DNA of 34,667 bases, from assembly GCA_030612585.1 (NCBI GenBank), contig JAUWNP010000027.1, positions 1 through 34,667 on the forward strand, read 5' to 3'. Below, piece by piece: positions 31,016-34,667 of this stretch. Made by a program: the position numbers and the translations under genes. Below the pieces are notes generated by a model that searched no databases, was not told the origin of the DNA, and saw only the letters and a list, made by a program, of their open reading frames with translations. The stretch is from Anaerolineae bacterium (GTDB taxonomy: Bacteria; Chloroflexota; Anaerolineae; B4-G1). Every line of letters begins with the position of its first letter. Positions within the stretch are counted from its first letter, which is position 1.

Positions 31016-33841
31016 ATGAAAAGCGGCGGGAAAGTTCTCATTCAAGTCCTAGTTGTCTCATTGATCGGACTCGCTAGTGCAGTGGGCGTCTGGCTGCTGT
31101 TGTCTCAAGGGGCCAGCGCGGGTGCCGACATCTCGGTGAGCAAAACCGCCAACCCGATCAGCCTGCCCGCGCCGGGCGGCACCGTCACCTTCACCGTGCG
31201 GGTGACCAACAACAGCGGTACCGATGCGGTCACTCTCACCTTGCTTACAGATGACGTCTACGGCAACCTGGACGACAATGGCACCTGCGCGCTGACGCAA
31301 ACGATCCTGGCCGAGGAGTCCTATGAGTGTTTCTTCACAGAGGCTGTCTCGGGCAGCGCAGGTGATTATGTGGATACAGTGACAGCGGAGGCCGAGGACG
31401 GCGAGGGTAACCACGACACCGCCTCCGACAGCGCTACGGTGAGCATCACTGTCGGCCCGTTGAATTACATCCAGATCGAGGACGAGGCGGGTGGAACGGG
31501 CAACGAGGTGGACACCTACGAGATGACAACGGACGGCGAATTCATCGTCTACGCGGCGGCGTACGATGCGTACGATAACTATATTGCCGATCAGGTGGTG
31601 GATTGGGCCACGACGGACACGTTGGACAGCCAGACGGGGAATGGGAGCAGCTTCACTTTTGCTCCTTCGACGGCGGACACCAGCGGGACGATCACCGCCG
31701 ATGCTGGTGGTGGCATGACCGACGCCACGGGCACGATCACGGTGAACATAGGGGATTTGCATCACATCACGATCTGCACGGATGCGGGCGGGCAGATCTC
31801 GGCGACCGACCACACGATGACGACGGACGACACGTGGCCGCTGTGGGCGGCGGGCCTTGACGCCGATGACAACTTCATCGCTAACCAGACGGTGACGTGG
31901 GGCAAGATCGGCGACCTCGACAACGTATCTGGCAGCGGTATGAGTTACACCTTCTCTCCCGCGACGGCGGGCACCAGCGGGACGATCACTGCCGCTCATG
32001 CAACGGCCGTGGACGGCGAGACGGGGACGATCACGGTGAACGTAGGGGTGTTGCATCGCATCGTCATCGAGGACGCGGCAGATGGGACGGGCAACGAGGT
32101 AAACACCCACTCGCTGGTAGTTGGCGAGACGTTCCAGGTCTGGGCGGCGGGGTACGATGCGGATGACAACTACCGCAGCGACGTGACGGTTACCTGGACT
32201 GGAACGGACGTGGTAGCGGGGCGGCTGTCGCCGGCGAGCGGTAGCAGCACCACCACCTTTACAGCGGAGGAGGCCGGGACGGGCACCATCCGCGCCAACG
32301 ACGGGAGCGGGCACGAGGATGAGACGGGGCTGATCACAGTCCAGACCCCGGTGCTGACGATCACCAAATTGGACAACCCCGATCCCGTCAACGCTGGTGC
32401 CACCCTGGCCTACACCATCATTATCACGAACAGCGGCGACGCGGACGGTACCGCCGTCATCGTCACCGAGCACTACGATCCCAATTTCACGTTCTGGGCT
32501 GCGTCGCCGCTGCCCGATGACTACGGCACCGGCAATCGAACGTGGACCGTTGACACGTTGGAAGTGGGTGCATCTCAGACCATAATTGTCTGGGGCAATG
32601 TTGCCAGTCCTCTCCCTGTAGGGACGGTCCTGACCAACCAGATCACGCTTGACAGCGATCAGACCACGCCCGTCACCATTACTGAAGTCACAGACGTGAC
32701 TACAGCATCGGAGTTGACGGTCTCCAAGATTGACATCCCCGATCCCGTGCCCGCAGGGGGGAATCTTACGTACATCATCAGTTACCAGAACGGTGGGACG
32801 GCCCCCGCTGAGGACGTGGTGATCACGGAGATGTATGACAGCCAGGTGACTTACCTCTCGGCCTCACCGCTTCCAGACCTGGGGAACAACGTGTGGTACA
32901 CCGACACCTTGGCTGTGGGTGAAGGCGGCAGCATCCAGGTGACGGTGCGCGTGAACACGCCTCTACCAGACGGCACCACGCTGACCAACAGCGTGACGAT
33001 TGACAGCGCCCACACGTCTCCACAAACCTACGTTGAGACCACGGGCGTCTCCGCGCCCGACCTCGCCGTAGTAGCGGCGACGCACGAGCCCAGTATCTTC
33101 TCTCCTGGCGAACTGATGAACTACACGGTGACGTATAGCAACACGGGGCACCGGGAGGCTGAAAATGCGATCATCACGACGACCCTGCCACCGGACACTA
33201 CCTACGCTGGTCAGGACTGGACCTCATCCGACGGTCAGACCTATACCTACGAGGTTGGTGGTCTGTCTGCTGGTGCAGGTGGGCAGGCGTGCTTCCCCGT
33301 GCGCTACGCCGATCACACACAGATTGGCGCAGTGGAGTTCAACACCCCATTCATCATTAGCGAGAGCGGCATCCGGGGTGATGCTAACCTGGACAACAAC
33401 ACCGCTTACGTCTATATCGGCGTGCCTGACCTGGTCGTGACCGACTTCACGTTCGAGCCCTCGCCGCTGCACCCGGGCCAGCCAGTCACTTTCACCGTAG
33501 TGGTGAAGAACCAGGGCACCGGAGTGGCCTGGAACCCGGACAACGGAAGCGGCTTCTTTGTGGACGTATTCACCACTTCTATCTCCTCTTATCCGTTTGA
33601 ACGCGACGGCGTCCACTGGAAAGGTGTGCTCGGTATTGGACCTGGCCTGCAGCGCACCGTAGTCATCACCCACAGCGGTTTCAAGGAGGAGGACATCGGG
33701 GAGGAAATCGAGAGGTTCTATGTCAAGGTTGATAATCATAGCCTCTACCCCTATGGACTGGTGCCGGAATATAACGAGATGAACAACATCTACAACCCGT
33801 CGTGGTCCTATTACGCCTACCTTCCGCTGGTTTTCAGGTAG
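31016..33841 (+). CDS. Secreted DUF11/Ig-like repeat surface protein
   Basis: 941 residues. MKSGGKVLIQVLVVSLIGL begins a signal-type N-terminus running to ASAGADISV. Domains in order: a DUF11-like unit (about 37-145, SKTANPISLPAPGGTVTFTV), three ~97-residue Ig-like (Big_1-type) repeats (about 146-440), two further DUF11 units (LTITKLDNPDPVNAG and LTVSKIDIPDPVPAG), and a CARDB-like C-terminal part (LVVTDFTFEPSPLHPGQPV). The last residues are SYYAYLPLVFR, a tail that I recall from many secreted Chloroflexota proteins and that may be a sorting signal. Expected at the cell surface, in adhesion or sheath formation. AAAGGAGG 8 nt before the ATG at 31016 fixes the start; the longer frame to 30914 is leader. 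Confidence 0.88.
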   Translation: MKSGGKVLIQVLVVSLIGLASAVGVWLLLSQGASAGADISVSKTANPISLPAPGGTVTFTVRVTNNSGTDAVTLTLLTDDVYGNLDDNGTCALTQTILAEESYECFFTEAVSGSAGDYVDTVTAEAEDGEGNHDTASDSATVSITVGPLNYIQIEDEAGGTGNEVDTYEMTTDGEFIVYAAAYDAYDNYIADQVVDWATTDTLDSQTGNGSSFTFAPSTADTSGTITADAGGGMTDATGTITVNIGDLHHITICTDAGGQISATDHTMTTDDTWPLWAAGLDADDNFIANQTVTWGKIGDLDNVSGSGMSYTFSPATAGTSGTITAAHATAVDGETGTITVNVGVLHRIVIEDAADGTGNEVNTHSLVVGETFQVWAAGYDADDNYRSDVTVTWTGTDVVAGRLSPASGSSTTTFTAEEAGTGTIRANDGSGHEDETGLITVQTPVLTITKLDNPDPVNAGATLAYTIIITNSGDADGTAVIVTEHYDPNFTFWAASPLPDDYGTGNRTWTVDTLEVGASQTIIVWGNVASPLPVGTVLTNQITLDSDQTTPVTITEVTDVTTASELTVSKIDIPDPVPAGGNLTYIISYQNGGTAPAEDVVITEMYDSQVTYLSASPLPDLGNNVWYTDTLAVGEGGSIQVTVRVNTPLPDGTTLTNSVTIDSAHTSPQTYVETTGVSAPDLAVVAATHEPSIFSPGELMNYTVTYSNTGHREAENAIITTTLPPDTTYAGQDWTSSDGQTYTYEVGGLSAGAGGQACFPVRYADHTQIGAVEFNTPFIISESGIRGDANLDNNTAYVYIGVPDLVVTDFTFEPSPLHPGQPVTFTVVVKNQGTGVAWNPDNGSGFFVDVFTTSISSYPFERDGVHWKGVLGIGPGLQRTVVITHSGFKEEDIGEEIERFYVKVDNHSLYPYGLVPEYNEMNNIYNPSWSYYAYLPLVFR
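31460..32340 (+). repeat. Three ~292-bp coding repeats (Ig-like units)
   Basis: Units start near 31460, 31752 and 32045, each opening with a (H/Y)(H/R)I(T/V)I(C/E)D-type strand and ending DATGTITVN or similar. The same unit recurs three times in the downstream paralogue (from 34062, 34350 and 34650). Confidence 0.85.
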
Positions 33842-33874
33842 TGCACAAGAGGGATAGATTGGAGTGTGGCAAAA

Positions 33875-33935
33875 TCTGTGGTAGTGACGCCTTCAGTCGT
33901 TCCAAGCGACTGAAGTCGCTACTACCTTCCACAGA
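33875..33935. repeat. Dispersed palindromic element (GTAGTGAC...GTCGCTACTAC)
   Basis: GGTAGTGACGCCTTCAGTCG (33880-33899) pairs with CGACTGAAGTCGCTACTACC (33907-33926), 18 of 20 positions. Outer arms TCTGTGG/CCACAGA extend the palindrome to 61 nt. It abuts the start region of the second paralogue, where AAAGGAGG of the first copy has become CACAGAGG, so insertion may have weakened its ribosome binding site. No T-run follows. Confidence 0.75.
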
Positions 33936-33944
33936 GGCGAGGGT

Positions 33945-34667
33945 ATGAAAAGCGGTGGGAAAGTTCTCATTCAAGTCCTGATTGTGTCATCGATCGGACT
34001 CGCTGGTGTGGTGGGTGTCTGGCTGCTGTTGCCCCAGGGGGCCAGCGCCAGCCCGATGCTTCAAGGGGAGTTGGATCACATCGTGATCTGCACGGATGAT
34101 GCCGGGCAGACCCCGGCGGGCGACCACACGATGACGACCGACGACACGTAGACGCTGTACGCGGCGGGCTACGATGACCAGGGTGAGTTTATCAGCAACC
34201 AGGTGGTGACGTGGGATAAGACCGGTACCCTCGACGAGGTATCTCACAGCGGTGATAGTTATACCTTCTCTCCCTCGACGGCGGACACCAGCGGGACGAT
34301 CACAGCCAGCGCTGGCGTGACCATGACCGACGCCACGGAGGCGATCACGGTGAACGCAGGGGCGTTGGATCGCATCGTGATCTGCACGGATGCGAACGGG
34401 CAGAACCCGGCGGGCAGCCACACGATGACGACGGACGACACGTGGACGCTGTATGCGGCGGGCTACGATGCCGAGGACAACTTCAGGGGAAACGAGACGG
34501 CGACGTGGGACGAGACCGGCACCCTCGACGACGTATCCGGCAGCGATACAAGTTATACCTTCTCTCCCTCGACGGCGGACACCAGCGGGACGATCACCGC
34601 CGATGCTGGTGGTGGCATGACCGACGCCACGGGCACGATCACGGTGAACATAGGGGATTTGCATCAC
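33945..34667 (+). pseudogene. Second surface-protein paralogue, interrupted by TAG, continues past the window
   Basis: The N-terminus MKSGGKVLIQVLIVSSIGL matches the first paralogue closely. After one partial Ig-like unit the frame meets TAG at 34149-34151 in TMTTDDT-TAG-TLYAAGYD. The equivalent position in the next unit (34438 region) reads TGG, so a single G-to-A change made the stop. Downstream the same frame stays open to the window end with two more units. Bases 34567-34667 are identical to 31667-31767 in the first gene. Either a decayed gene, a read-through case, or a sequence error. The end lies outside the window. Confidence 0.8.

Noticed and set aside
31058..32473. 471-codon open frame antisense to the surface protein
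   Set aside because: Arg/His/Val-rich shadow of the repetitive sense gene; the same shadow appears opposite the second paralogue, as expected for a repeat artefact.

Overview
The window looks like a GC-rich chromosomal segment, probably from a member of the Chloroflexota (Anaerolineae/Caldilineae-like). This is an inference, not proven. The clues are a huge multi-GAF hybrid kinase, a DUF58/DUF4129 pair, a Ras-like GTPase next to a DUF4388 protein, secreted repeat proteins ending in a YLPLVFR-type tail, and intergenic 'filler' made of short repeats such as TTGGTAAATTGG and CCCCAAT. No rRNA, tRNA, CRISPR array or intact transposase was seen.

Region 1 (1-7.9 kb) reads as a worn-down accessory or defence island. 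It opens with a candidate 91-nt structured small RNA on the minus strand, driven by a perfect TTGACA-17-TATAAT promoter. Then come a C39-like peptidase-fold protein and its partner, scraps of what look like a restriction-methylase C-terminus and a nuclease-like N-terminus set among CACTGAACCACTGA palindromes, a RarD-type permease with a frameshift at an A8 run, and a truncated copy of a helicase start. These are followed by an AlbA_2/HATPase_c_4 protein and the complete PLD-SNF2 helicase. The AlbA_2 gene sits exactly between the two copies of the helicase start.

Region 2 (7.9-16.9 kb) is more ordinary: a DegV protein, a DUF362-ferredoxin protein, a YbdK/GCS2-type ligase divergent from it, a DUF58-DUF4129 membrane pair, a PLP-dependent Cys/Met-metabolism enzyme, and a UDP-glucose dehydrogenase whose NAD-binding Asp is replaced by Asn.

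Region 3 (17-26.9 kb, all minus strand) starts upstream with a truncated alpha/beta-hydrolase, a V4R sensor-domain protein, a left-handed beta-helix protein and an acyl-ACP-reductase-like enzyme that keeps the AAR Cys. It continues with a receiver-degenerate-GGDEF protein, a 1472-residue 4TM-GAF-PAS hybrid kinase, a single-domain response regulator, and an alpha/beta-hydrolase whose nucleophile Ser is Ala, then ends in an ABC-2 permease remnant. Close packing and overlapping starts within the sub-clusters suggest co-expression. A link between the reductase genes and the signalling genes is inferred from position only.

Region 4 (27.2-34.7 kb) holds the GTPase/DUF4388 pair, a small membrane protein whose start has been welded to a histidine-phosphatase remnant, a FecR-like lipoprotein with a TAPP-repeat tail, a 941-residue secreted DUF11/Ig-like repeat protein, and a second paralogue interrupted by a TGG-to-TAG stop. 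The window ends inside that paralogue, in sequence identical to the first copy. Several genes have the A of the start codon about 7 nt after a good -10 box, suggesting leaderless transcripts.
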